From positions 1-50,485 of the forward strand of contig DAIDKB010000037.1 in NCBI GenBank assembly GCA_027451105.1: a stretch of 50,485 bases of DNA, read 5' to 3'. The position numbers and the translations under genes were made by a program. The notes below the pieces were generated by a model, which saw nothing but the letters and a program-made list of their open reading frames with translations, ran no database searches and was not told the DNA's origin. Of the stretch, positions 17,475-24,700 are shown piece by piece (within the stretch, counting starts at the first letter, position 1; every line of letters starts with the position of its first letter). This DNA is from a bacterium (lineage in GTDB: Bacteria > Patescibacteriota > Saccharimonadia > Saccharimonadales > Saccharimonadaceae).

Positions 17475-18650
17475 ATGAAAGTGAATAATAGCATGGCAAA
17501 AAACGAAAAAGGTGCGGTATCGTTGTTTGTAGTCATTTTTGCGACTCTTTTGATAACTATTATCACGATTAGTTTTGCGCGTTTGATGACTAGTGATCAG
17601 CAGCAGGCGTCAACGTCGGATTTGTCGCAAAGTGCGTACGACTCGGCTCAGTCCGGGGTAGAGGACGCAAAGCGGGCTTTATTAAACTTTACGACGCTAT
17701 GTGCTAGCGGTAGTCCAAGCTGTAGTACGGTGCAAAGTCATATCGACTCACCAGACTGTAATGTCAGTGTGTCTGATGTTGTAACACCTCAAAATGGTGA
17801 AGTTGTGATTCAGCAGAACCCCAATGACCAGGCACTCAACCAGGCTTATACTTGTGTGACAATTACACGCAATACGACCGATTACATTGGTGTCTTGCAG
17901 GCTAATTCGTCAAAGGTCATTCCACTAAATGGACTATCGCCGTTTAATCAGATTTTGATTGAGTGGTATTCATCTAGTGATACACAAAACCCGACGGCGG
18001 TTGACATTAGTTCGGCCGGCTACGGGACGCCACTTTTACCACAGTCGAGCTGGTCGGTTGACAGACCCTCAGTTATGCGGACTCAATTTATGCAAATTGG
18101 CAGTAATTTTAAATTGACTGATTTTGACGATGAGAGTGGCAACAGTAACGCTAATACGTTGTTCCTTTATCCAGTCGGCAGTAAGGGGGTTGTGAATAGT
18201 AATATCGACACGAGCCATAGCTTGCCTTTATCGAGTTATGATACGCGTAAGACTGCCACCGGAAGTCCGCTGCCAATTCAATGCTCGGGTAACATATCGG
18301 CTGGTGGCTATGCCTGTCGAGCACAACTAGTGTTGCCGAATCCAATTGGTGGCAGTAGCAGTAGCGATCGGACGGCAGCCTTACTGCGTCTAACGTCACT
18401 GTATAATAAAGCCAATTTCCGAATATCTTTGTTTCAAGATGGTACGCCAGTTAAATTTAACGGTGTTCAGCCAGAGGTTGATTCAACTGGTCGGGCGGGT
18501 GATTTGTTCCGCCGTGTGCAAAGTCGTGTCGAGTTTAGCGATCCCAATTTCCCGTATCCAAATGCCGCTGTTCAGACGACTGGTAATTTTTGTAAGAATT
18601 TCTTAATAACCAACAATCCTGCTGACTACTCGAATAGTTGTACGCCTTAA
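17475..18650 (+). CDS. PilX-like pilus-associated protein
   Basis: 391 aa, four bases after the previous stop. The N-terminus has KNEKGAVSLFVVIFATLLITIITISFARLM: a hydrophobic helix preceded by a Gly, but without the canonical Glu+5. This is typical of PilX/GspK-like proteins, which lack that residue and cap the pilus. The rest is a large extracellular domain with several Cys (LCASGSPSCSTVQS, DCNVS, YTCVTI, IQCSGN, YACRA, NFCKNF, NSCTP). ATG 17475 or the in-frame ATG 17493 could start it. The gene ends in a 4-base overlap with the convergent xer gene, closing the pilus locus. Confidence 0.72.
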   Translation: MKVNNSMAKNEKGAVSLFVVIFATLLITIITISFARLMTSDQQQASTSDLSQSAYDSAQSGVEDAKRALLNFTTLCASGSPSCSTVQSHIDSPDCNVSVSDVVTPQNGEVVIQQNPNDQALNQAYTCVTITRNTTDYIGVLQANSSKVIPLNGLSPFNQILIEWYSSSDTQNPTAVDISSAGYGTPLLPQSSWSVDRPSVMRTQFMQIGSNFKLTDFDDESGNSNANTLFLYPVGSKGVVNSNIDTSHSLPLSSYDTRKTATGSPLPIQCSGNISAGGYACRAQLVLPNPIGGSSSSDRTAALLRLTSLYNKANFRISLFQDGTPVKFNGVQPEVDSTGRAGDLFRRVQSRVEFSDPNFPYPNAAVQTTGNFCKNFLITNNPADYSNSCTP

Positions 18651-19570
18651 TTATCGTCGCTGGTTTCGCTGTGGAACTTTTCGTAAACTTCGCGTAGGTG
18701 TTGGTCGGTAACATGAGTATAAACTTGGGTGGTACTAATATTGCTGTGACCCAGCATACCTTGAACGCTACGGATATCAGCACCGTTCATCAATAGATCG
18801 GTCGCAAAACTGTGTCGCATCGTGTGCGGGCTGACGTGTTTGGTGATGCCGGCCAGGCGACTATATCGATTGATTAATCGCTGGATGCTGCGAGCCGTCA
18901 AGCGGCGATAGTCACCACTGTTACTGATTATATTATTACGGCTGTAGCTTAAAAATAGGGGCGGTAGATTATCTAGGCGTGTTGCTAAATAATCATCTAT
19001 ATGACTGGCGGCATTTTCGCTGATAAAAATTGGACGATCTTTTTGGCCCTTACCACGCACCATAAACTCGCGTCGCTTGGTATTGATATGATCGCGGTTT
19101 AAATTAACTAGTTCAGAGACGCGCAGTCCACTGGAAAAAAGTAGTTCAACAACGGCTTTATCGCGCAAGCCAACTTCGGATGATGTATCAATTTGTGACA
19201 GCAGCCGCTCAACTTCGTCGTAATGCAAAAAGGTGACTTGTTTACGTGAGGTTTTAGGGAGTTCGACTTTATTAGGTGCTAGGCTAACGATATCCCGCTT
19301 GGAGAGATAGCCCAGGAAGCCGCGCAGGGCGATTAAGTGGTAGTTTTGGGTGATTGTTGCTAATTCGTCATTGTTGTTATTTTTGTAACGATTCAACCAT
19401 AGGCGATATTTACGAACCACCTCTGATGTTATTTTATCAACAGTTATATCATTGGTGAATTCAACAAACCGCTCCAGGTAAAGCGCGTAGTTGGCGGCGG
19501 TCCGCGCTGAACGACCACCCTCAACTTCAAGGTGTTCAATATAGTCTAATAACAACTCGGACATGTACAT
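18647..19570 (-). CDS. xerA: Xer-type tyrosine recombinase
   Basis: 307 aa, normal for XerC/D/A. The N-terminal SAM-like core-binding domain (residues 1-90, LLDYIEHLEVEGGRSARTAANYALYLERFVEF) precedes a catalytic domain holding all conserved residues: Arg in SSGLRVSELVNL, Lys in VRGKGQKDR, His-x-x-Arg in SPHTMRHSFATDLL, His in GMLGHSNISTTQVY and the nucleophile Tyr in QVYTHV. It is probably the cell's chromosome-dimer recombinase acting at dif, because it lies among housekeeping genes with no mobile-element partner. A -10-like TATGCT lies 6 nt before the ATG, so it too may be leaderless. XerC, XerD and XerA cannot be told apart here. Confidence 0.88.
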   Translation of the reverse strand: MYMSELLLDYIEHLEVEGGRSARTAANYALYLERFVEFTNDITVDKITSEVVRKYRLWLNRYKNNNNDELATITQNYHLIALRGFLGYLSKRDIVSLAPNKVELPKTSRKQVTFLHYDEVERLLSQIDTSSEVGLRDKAVVELLFSSGLRVSELVNLNRDHINTKRREFMVRGKGQKDRPIFISENAASHIDDYLATRLDNLPPLFLSYSRNNIISNSGDYRRLTARSIQRLINRYSRLAGITKHVSPHTMRHSFATDLLMNGADIRSVQGMLGHSNISTTQVYTHVTDQHLREVYEKFHSETSDDN

Positions 19571-19576
19571 ACTATT

Positions 19577-19609
19577 AGCATAGCCTAAATGGGGTCAGTT
19601 CGGTACAAT
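19577..19609. promoter_or_regulatory. Divergent promoters between xer and uppP
   Basis: The 46-bp gap holds a minus-strand TATGCT (19582-19577) 6 nt from the xer ATG and a plus-strand TACAAT (19604-19609) exactly 7 nt from the uppP ATG. Both point to leaderless transcripts. Confidence 0.6.
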
Positions 19610-19616
19610 AGTTTTT

Positions 19617-20414
19617 ATGCATAACATTTTTGAAACGGTGATTCTCGGTCTAGTGCAGGGTCTTACCGAGTTTATACCGGTCAGTAGTTCGGGGCATTTA
19701 GTAATAACTCAATTTTTCTTTAGCCAAGCCTCTGATCACATGTTTTTGGAGTTTTTAGATATCGGTACGACAGTTGCTTTGTTTGTTTACTTCCGTAAGC
19801 GCATCTGGGAGGTCCTGACTAATATCGTTGCTAAGAAAAATATTAACCTGCTTCGTAATGTTATTATTACAGCCGTGCCAGCAGGAGCGGTTGGTTATTT
19901 CTTGTCAGATTTTCTTAACAGTTCATGGTTTTTCGGCAGCCTAACAGTTGTTGCCATTGCCTTGGCTTTAATTGGTCTTGTTATGGTGTTTATTGAGAAG
20001 TTACCGAAAGCTAGTCCGGTAGAAAAAGGCGAAGATCTAAGTCCAGCGCGCGCTCTTGTAGTTGGTTTGGTACAGATTCTGGCTCTAGTACCAGGTGTTT
20101 CCCGATCCGGTTCGACAATTGTAGCTGGCCGACTGGCTGGGCTTGATTCGGCGGCGGCAGCCGAATACAGTTTCTTGGCGGCATTGCCAATTATGTTTGG
20201 CGTTATGTTAAAGCTGATGTTGGGCCACACCGAGAGGGCTTATCTAATGGCCCATCTTTCGACGATTATCCTTAGTAACTTAGTGGCCTTTGTTGCTGGT
20301 ATGTTTGCAGTTGGCTTTATGCTTCGCTACCTGTCGAAGCACAGTCTGGCGCTATTTGGCTGGTACCGAGTGGGCCTGGCGGCTATCCTGTTGACGGTGA
20401 TTTTGTTACAATAA
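19617..20414 (+). CDS. uppP: Undecaprenyl-diphosphatase UppP/BacA
   Basis: 265 aa, a polytopic membrane protein of normal length. Both signature motifs are present: GLVQGLTEFIPVSSSGHLVI near the N-terminus (Glu-rich motif 1) and LVPGVSRSGSTIVAGRLAGLD (motif 2 with the catalytic-region Ser/Arg). It dephosphorylates undecaprenyl pyrophosphate, recycling the lipid carrier for peptidoglycan and other surface polymers, and can confer bacitracin resistance. Its presence supports cell-wall synthesis by this organism. It is expressed from its own promoter with no ribosome binding site. Confidence 0.95.
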   Translation: MHNIFETVILGLVQGLTEFIPVSSSGHLVITQFFFSQASDHMFLEFLDIGTTVALFVYFRKRIWEVLTNIVAKKNINLLRNVIITAVPAGAVGYFLSDFLNSSWFFGSLTVVAIALALIGLVMVFIEKLPKASPVEKGEDLSPARALVVGLVQILALVPGVSRSGSTIVAGRLAGLDSAAAAEYSFLAALPIMFGVMLKLMLGHTERAYLMAHLSTIILSNLVAFVAGMFAVGFMLRYLSKHSLALFGWYRVGLAAILLTVILLQ

Positions 20415-20438
20415 GCTTAAATAATCAAAGGAAAAAGT

Positions 20439-20945
20439 ATGAGTCAAGATATTCAAAAAACACTGATAGTTTTTAAGCCTGACACGCTGCAGCGTGGTTT
20501 GGTGGGGGAAATTCTGACAAGATTTGAGCGCGTTGGTCTCAAGATTGTTGCCACCAAGATGCTTGCACCCGACAGGCAGCATTACTACAAGCACTACGAG
20601 GAGATTGGCAAGATGGTGACTCGTCGTGGTGAGCATACCTTTAATATTACACTCGACTTAATGACCCAGGGCCCGGTTATCGCCATGGTTCTAGAGGGCG
20701 TCGAGGCCGTAGCATTGGTTCGCAAGATGGTTGGCCCAACTGAGCCAAAATCGGCTGCTCCGGGCACTATTCGCGGTGACTTCTCGCACATGAGCTTTGG
20801 CTATGCCGATGAGAATGATAAGGGTATTCCAAACTTGATTCATGCCAGTGGCGACGAGGCCGAGGCCGCAGAAGAAATCAAGCACTGGTTTAGCGACACT
20901 GAGCTTTACGACTACAAGGTTCTAAACGAAAAATTCACCCGTTAA
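20439..20945 (+). CDS. ndk: Nucleoside diphosphate kinase
   Basis: 168 aa with an AAAGGAAA ribosome binding site. KTLIVFKPDTLQRGLVGEI is the N-terminal signature (Lys of KPD), GPVIAMVLEGVEAVALVRKMVGPT the nucleotide pocket, PGTIRGDF the Arg loop, and NLIHASGDEAEAAEEI holds the phospho-acceptor His. It is about 25 residues longer than the E. coli enzyme because of an insertion between the Arg loop and the His motif (SHMSFGYADENDKGIP) and a longer C-terminal tail, a form also seen in some archaea and other CPR. It transfers gamma phosphates between NTPs, useful in a cell with little nucleotide synthesis. Confidence 0.94.
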   Translation: MSQDIQKTLIVFKPDTLQRGLVGEILTRFERVGLKIVATKMLAPDRQHYYKHYEEIGKMVTRRGEHTFNITLDLMTQGPVIAMVLEGVEAVALVRKMVGPTEPKSAAPGTIRGDFSHMSFGYADENDKGIPNLIHASGDEAEAAEEIKHWFSDTELYDYKVLNEKFTR

Positions 20946-20966
20946 TATTACAACCCCTGCTTATGC

Positions 20967-20972
20967 TACAAT
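20967..20972 (+). promoter_or_regulatory. Extended -10 element for tRNA-Arg
   Basis: TTATGCTACAAT, an extended -10, ending 18 nt before the mature 5' end of the tRNA. Confidence 0.6.
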
Positions 20973-20990
20973 AGCAAAAGGCGGGGATGG

Positions 20991-21067
20991 GCCCTGGTAG
21001 CTCAACTGGATAGAGCAGATCCGTCCTAAGGATAAGGTTGTAGGTTCGACTCCTGCCCGGGGTACCA
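20991..21067 (+). tRNA. tRNA-Arg(CCT)
   Basis: 77 nt including an encoded CCA. Acceptor GCCCTGG pairs with CCGGGGT, the D stem is GCTC/GAGC, the anticodon CCT lies at 21025-21027 (loop GTCCTAA), and the T arm is GTAGG-TTCGACT-CCTGC. The first anticodon-stem pair (27-43) is a G-A mismatch. The next gene starts 7 nt after the CCA. Confidence 0.93.
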
Positions 21068-21074
21068 AAAAATT

Positions 21075-21617
21075 ATGAGTAATAATCAAGATCATCAATC
21101 AAGTGATTGGCCAGAATTTGAGGGTCAGCGCAGTGACGAGCGATTATTATTTGTGTTTCGGCGCCACATGATTTCGATGCGCAAGGGATTTTATTTGTTG
21201 ATGATTCCTGTGGTAGTGACCTCAATCCCACCGTTAATTTGGCAAAGCAATCTTGAACTTTTTTTGTTGCCAATCGGTGGGCTCATACTCGGGCTAATCT
21301 TGTTCTCTTATCACTTTATACTTTGGTATTTTACAGTCTATATTGTCACCGATCAGCGTATCCGTCAGGTAACTCAAAAAGGGTTTTTTGGTAAGGACGT
21401 TATCGAGTTACGGCTGTCAAAGATTCAAAACATAAGCTATAATATACCAGGGTTTACGGGCGAAATATTTAAGTTCGGCACCATTGTCATCCAGACATTT
21501 GTGGGTGACCTTGTCATTCATCAGGTTGAACATCCTGATGAAACTTACAATAAACTGCAAGACGCTGTGAATAACGCCGTTAAGCTTCAAGGAGATTATG
21601 AAGAAGTTAATAACTAA
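21075..21617 (+). CDS. bPH2-domain (YdbT-like) membrane protein
   Basis: 180 aa. Two membrane segments (about residues 38-60 and 66-92) form a hairpin, followed by a bacterial PH-like (bPH2/DUF304) domain: YIVTDQRIRQVTQKGFFGKDVIELRLSKIQNISYNIPGF...GTIVIQTF. The YxVTxxRI...G.....EI.L..I pattern is diagnostic. Such proteins are poorly characterised and probably sit at membranes. The ATG is 7 nt downstream of the tRNA-Arg CCA and no ribosome binding site is present. The 3' end overlaps the next gene by 20 bases. Confidence 0.8.
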   Translation: MSNNQDHQSSDWPEFEGQRSDERLLFVFRRHMISMRKGFYLLMIPVVVTSIPPLIWQSNLELFLLPIGGLILGLILFSYHFILWYFTVYIVTDQRIRQVTQKGFFGKDVIELRLSKIQNISYNIPGFTGEIFKFGTIVIQTFVGDLVIHQVEHPDETYNKLQDAVNNAVKLQGDYEEVNN

Positions 21618-22632
21618 AGTTTTGCGCAAAAAAAGTGCACCAGTTCCACCGTCGCGCATTACTAACGAGACCGTCGCTGAGCACCGCGAAAGAATTCTGG
21701 CCGGCGGTCGTCGCTTTAAATACCCAGTGCAATACGCTCGTCACCGCTTGGTGATTAATGCGATTATTATTAGTATTGCTGCGCTCATTGTTATGATTGC
21801 TGTTGGCTGGTGGCAGCTGTACTCAGCCCAAAATACAGGTACGTTTATGTACCGTGTCACTAAAGTTTTACCGGTGCCAGTCGCTTCGGTAGATGGCTAT
21901 CCAGTGCTTTACAGAGATTATTTAATGAAATATCGTAGCTCGGCCTATTATCTAGAAAAGAAAGAGCAGGTCAGCCTGAAGAGCGATGACGGTAAACGCC
22001 AGCTAGACTATATTAAGCAGCAAGCAATGCAGGATTCTGTCGCTGATGCTTATGCCCAAAAACTTGCTGGCGGGCTTAAACTGACCGTAACTGACCAAGA
22101 ACTAGAATCGTTCTTGACCCTGCAGCGCCAGTCGCCAGATGGCGAAGTTTCGCAACAGACTTATGACGCGGTCGTTCTCGACTATTACAACTGGACACCA
22201 GACGAATATCGCTATGCTACTAAAAATAAGCTACTGCGCCAAAAAGTTGCTTATGCTATCGATAAAGACGCATCTACACTGTCAAGTTCATTATTAACTC
22301 AGGCAAAGGCCTCGGGTAGCGACTTCAAGGCCATTGTGGCTGCGGCCAAGCCGGTTGGTGGTAGTAAGGCGACTTACGGGGCGTCTGGCTGGGTGCCACG
22401 TTCTAATCAGGATGGTGGCTTAGCCTTAGCCGCTGCCAAGCTTCAAAAAGGTGATGTATCCGATGTTATAAAATCGACAACAGGCGACGGCTATTACATT
22501 GTAAGGCTGCTCGATTCTAATGACAGCCAGGTTAGCTATGAATATATCCAAATCCCGCTTACCAAGTTTACGAATGACCTGGCTAGTATTACCAAAGCGG
22601 GCAAGGTGAAGCATTATATTTCAATTCCATAG
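21598..22632 (+). CDS. Membrane-anchored SurA/PrsA-like peptidyl-prolyl isomerase
   Basis: 344 aa, start overlapping the upstream gene and preceded by GGAG. A long basic cytoplasmic N-terminus (1-55) is followed by one membrane anchor (about 56-76). Outside, a SurA-N-like chaperone domain (VASVDGYPVLYRDYLMKYRSSAYYLEKKEQ...DSVADAYAQKLAGGLKLTVTDQELESFL) precedes a PpiC rotamase-like domain (SDFKAIVAAAKPVGGSKATYGASGWVPRSNQDGGLALAAAKLQKGDVSDVIKSTTGDGYYIVRLLD). It would fold secreted proteins such as pilins and surface proteins after Sec export. The anchor replaces the PrsA lipobox, as no Cys is present. Confidence 0.85.
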   Translation: MKKLITKVLRKKSAPVPPSRITNETVAEHRERILAGGRRFKYPVQYARHRLVINAIIISIAALIVMIAVGWWQLYSAQNTGTFMYRVTKVLPVPVASVDGYPVLYRDYLMKYRSSAYYLEKKEQVSLKSDDGKRQLDYIKQQAMQDSVADAYAQKLAGGLKLTVTDQELESFLTLQRQSPDGEVSQQTYDAVVLDYYNWTPDEYRYATKNKLLRQKVAYAIDKDASTLSSSLLTQAKASGSDFKAIVAAAKPVGGSKATYGASGWVPRSNQDGGLALAAAKLQKGDVSDVIKSTTGDGYYIVRLLDSNDSQVSYEYIQIPLTKFTNDLASITKAGKVKHYISIP

Positions 22633-22642
22633 TCTGTCGATA

Positions 22643-22677
22643 TATAATTAAAGTGACACAAAAATTAATAGTGGAGG
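22643..22677 (+). promoter_or_regulatory. Promoter and ribosome binding site of sod
   Basis: TATAAT (22643-22648) followed about 25 nt later by GGAGG (22673-22677), 6 nt before the ATG. This is one of the few leadered genes here with a strong Shine-Dalgarno sequence. Confidence 0.65.
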
Positions 22678-22683
22678 TATAAA

Positions 22684-23277
22684 ATGTTTGAATTACCAGG
22701 TCTGCCGTACGATTACGACGCGCTCGGAAAGTATATCAGTAAGGATATTATGTATCTTCATCATGATAAGCATCACCAAGCTTACGTCGACAAGCTAAAT
22801 GCCGCGCTTGATGCTGTCCCAGAACTAAGGGGAACTAGCTTGGATGATTTATTACAGAACTTAACCGAATTGCCAGCTCAATATAAGACTGCTATCAGAA
22901 ATAACGGTGGTGGCCACTATAACCACGCGCTGTTTTGGCAATGGATGTCGCCCGATGGCGGCGGTCAGCCAACTGGTGAGATAGCCGCTCAACTTAACAA
23001 TAAGTATGGCGATTTCCAGTCTTTCGTAGATGAATTTACAACAAAAGCTTTGTCAGTTTTTGGTAGCGGATGGGTTTGGCTACAGCCCGATATGGAAATT
23101 ATCGCTACGGCTAATCAAGACACGCCGATTATGCAAGGACTTGAGGCGCCACTGCTTGGATTGGACGTCTGGGAGCATGCTTATTATCTGGATTACAAGA
23201 ACAAGCGTGACGATTACGTCAAAGCCTGGTGGAACGTGGTTAACTGGGACTTTGTCGCCAGCCGGTTTGGCGAATAG
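22684..23277 (+). CDS. sod: Fe/Mn superoxide dismutase
   Basis: 197 aa. The metal ligands are all recognisable: His in IMYLHHDKHHQAYVDKLN, His in GGHYNHALFWQWMSP, and Asp and His in the signature DVWEHAYYLDYKNKR, with the C-terminal WWNVVNWDFV. The enzyme converts superoxide to oxygen and peroxide in the cytoplasm. The GGG...GGGQPTGE loop resembles Mn- or cambialistic types, but the metal cannot be assigned by eye. It implies regular exposure to oxygen. It has its own promoter. Confidence 0.95.
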   Translation: MFELPGLPYDYDALGKYISKDIMYLHHDKHHQAYVDKLNAALDAVPELRGTSLDDLLQNLTELPAQYKTAIRNNGGGHYNHALFWQWMSPDGGGQPTGEIAAQLNNKYGDFQSFVDEFTTKALSVFGSGWVWLQPDMEIIATANQDTPIMQGLEAPLLGLDVWEHAYYLDYKNKRDDYVKAWWNVVNWDFVASRFGE

Positions 23278-23282
23278 CTAGC

Positions 23283-23332
23283 AATCTAAAATGGCCCGTG
23301 CTAGGTGGGGTTGTTTTAGATTAGTAAAAAAT
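23283..23332. other. Stem-loop downstream of sod
   Basis: Perfect 9-bp inverted repeat AATCTAAAA / TTTTAGATT around a GC-rich 32-nt loop. There is no U-tract, so a terminator role is doubtful; it may protect the 3' end of sod mRNA. Confidence 0.4.
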
Positions 23333-23399
23333 GCCCATAAGTTCAATTGGCGGGCCACAGCGGAAGAGGCCTGGAACTATTTTGTTCAGAAATGAGAAT

Positions 23400-23445
23400 G
23401 CCCCAGTGGTATCTCATCTCCGAAAAGAAGTGATACCACTGGGGC
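23400..23445. terminator. Long perfect hairpin at the 3' end of the macro-domain gene
   Basis: A 14-bp perfect stem (GCCCCAGTGGTATC / GATACCACTGGGGC) with an 18-nt loop lies immediately after the minus-strand macro gene. There is only a weak T-rich tail, so it is terminator-like rather than canonical. Confidence 0.5.
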
Positions 23446-23449
23446 TTGG

Positions 23450-23953
23450 TCAGGCCGACGTCGACAGCGCCTTTCTGAGGAACTGGACGTCCGCCTGGTT
23501 GTCGTAGACCACGATCGTGATCTCATCGAGTTGGGAGTTTCCATAAAAGGCAACGGCTTCGGCCAGTGCCGTCAGAGCTTCCTCTCGCGTCTCCCGTACG
23601 CCGGCCATGACGCCGGTACGGATGGTGGGGATAGTGACGCTCTTGAGCTCGTTGTCCACCGCCAGTTCGAGACCAACCAGGATGAGGTCCTTGAGCGGCC
23701 AGTTCAGATCGTCGATCACGAAGATGACGCTCTTGAAGGCGCCACCATGAGCGGCGGTAGCCTCGACGTAGATGCCTTCACCGTTGTGGAGTGGGGCGAG
23801 CTGCGTGAGCTGACCGTGGAACATGTTGCCGGCGACGCGCGCGATAGCACCGTCGATGCCACCGAACCACATGCCGCCCGAGTTGATGGCGGTGATCAGA
23901 GCATCGGCGTTCACCTGGGTGATGTCGCCTTCGATCACAGATATCTGAGTCAC
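23450..23953 (-). CDS. Macro-domain (ADP-ribose binding) protein
   Basis: 167 aa from GTG 23953, chosen because AAGGAG lies 4 nt before it; the longer frame to 24022 has no such site. It is a single macro domain: VIEGDITQVNADALITAIN matches the GDIT...DAIVNAAN strand-loop, GGIDGAIARVAG matches the GGGVDGAIHRAAG phosphate loop, and TIRTGVMAGVRETREEALTALAEAV matches the second phosphate loop. Macro domains bind or hydrolyse ADP-ribose and its conjugates. Ala-Ile-Asn replaces Ala-Ala-Asn, so hydrolase activity is uncertain. GC content (53-57% in the 60-base samples I counted) is above that of its neighbours, and a long hairpin follows the gene. It is probably horizontally acquired next to tRNA-Asp. 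Confidence 0.82.
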   Translation of the reverse strand: MTQISVIEGDITQVNADALITAINSGGMWFGGIDGAIARVAGNMFHGQLTQLAPLHNGEGIYVEATAAHGGAFKSVIFVIDDLNWPLKDLILVGLELAVDNELKSVTIPTIRTGVMAGVRETREEALTALAEAVAFYGNSQLDEITIVVYDNQADVQFLRKALSTSA

Positions 23954-24008
23954 TGGTCTCCTTAAGGTCCGAGGGGAATTCCTGCACACACCCAAAAGGG
24001 TACGATAT

Positions 24009-24035
24009 AAAAATAATACCACAAAAATGGTATTA
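24009..24035 (-). terminator. Terminator of tRNA-Asp
   Basis: On the minus strand, TAATACCA and TGGTATTA form an 8-bp stem with a 6-nt loop, followed by TTTTTAT, 9 nt after the tRNA CCA end. Confidence 0.7.
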
Positions 24036-24043
24036 AGTCAATT

Positions 24044-24119
24044 TGGCGGGCTCGGCCGGATTTGAACCGGTGATCTCCTCCGTGACAGGGAGGCGTGATA
24101 ACCCCTTCACTACGAGCCC
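24044..24119 (-). tRNA. tRNA-Asp(GTC)
   Basis: 76 nt with encoded CCA. Acceptor GGGCTCG pairs with CGAGCCC, the discriminator is G, and the anticodon GTC is complementary to 24084-24086. The T loop is TTCAAAT. Confidence 0.95.
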
Positions 24120-24207
24120 GTATGCGTGGGTGAACTAGAGTATGATATCAGTTTTTTAATTTTGGTGCAACAGGGTGAGCGGCGTTTATTTTAATCACTT
24201 GGAGTGT

Positions 24208-24213
24208 TATAAT
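24208..24213 (+). promoter_or_regulatory. -10 element for tRNA-Thr
   Basis: TATAAT ending 21 nt before the tRNA 5' end. No other promoter is seen for the membrane-protein genes that follow the tRNA. Confidence 0.6.
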
Positions 24214-24234
24214 AACCAATGATCGCTTAGGTGT

Positions 24235-24310
24235 GCCGCTGTAGCTCAGCTGGTAGAGCGGCGCTTTCGTAAAGCGTAGGTCTCCGGTTCAAATCCGGAC
24301 AGCGGCTCCA
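24235..24310 (+). tRNA. tRNA-Thr(CGT)
   Basis: 76 nt with encoded CCA. Acceptor GCCGCTG/CAGCGGC, discriminator T, anticodon stem GCGCT/AGCGT, anticodon CGT at 24268-24270. The U discriminator matters for the T-box ahead of thrS, whose TGGA would pair with UCCA. The next ATG is 8 nt after the CCA. Confidence 0.95.
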
Positions 24311-24318
24311 TATATTTT

Positions 24319-24696
24319 ATGAAAAAACTTATCTTAGAATCATTTTCACAGCTTCTTGGCAATCGCCGGCTATTTGTGTTGTGTATTTTTTTAGTAATTT
24401 CGGCGATTAGCTTTATGCTTTATGTAGCGCTTAATGTTCGTCCTAGTGAACTACAGCTAGTCTCGCACTATTCAGCCTTTGGTGTGACGCACTTTTACAG
24501 AGACCAGTGGTACTATCTGCTAGCTTTTGGAGCTTTTGGGCTATTAGTGGCGGTGATGCATGTCGTTTTGGCCGTTAAGGTTCTAATCGTGAAGGGTCCG
24601 ACCCTTGCCATATTATTTACGTGGATGAGCATCGCTATGATATTTTTCGCCTGGATGACAACGTACGCTCTATTAAATGTATGGTCACCGTCATAA
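24319..24696 (+). CDS. Small polytopic membrane protein
   Basis: 125 aa, not recognised. Three membrane segments are visible (about residues 17-41, 66-90 and 96-119), and the loop between the first two has conserved-looking aromatic residues (VTHFYRDQWYY). The ATG is 8 nt after tRNA-Thr and lacks a ribosome binding site. The gene abuts a membrane glycosyltransferase, so it may be an accessory subunit of it (inference from context only). Confidence 0.7.
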   Translation: MKKLILESFSQLLGNRRLFVLCIFLVISAISFMLYVALNVRPSELQLVSHYSAFGVTHFYRDQWYYLLAFGAFGLLVAVMHVVLAVKVLIVKGPTLAILFTWMSIAMIFFAWMTTYALLNVWSPS

Positions 24697-24700
24697 ATCC

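Noticed and set aside
18647-19570. Xer recombinase as a marker of an integrated mobile element
   Set aside because: It lies among housekeeping genes, with no phage or transfer genes or att-like repeats; a chromosomal dif role is simpler.
23531-23965. 144-aa plus-strand frame opposite the macro gene
   Set aside because: It exists only because the GC-rich macro gene leaves the opposite strand open; no motif or start signal.
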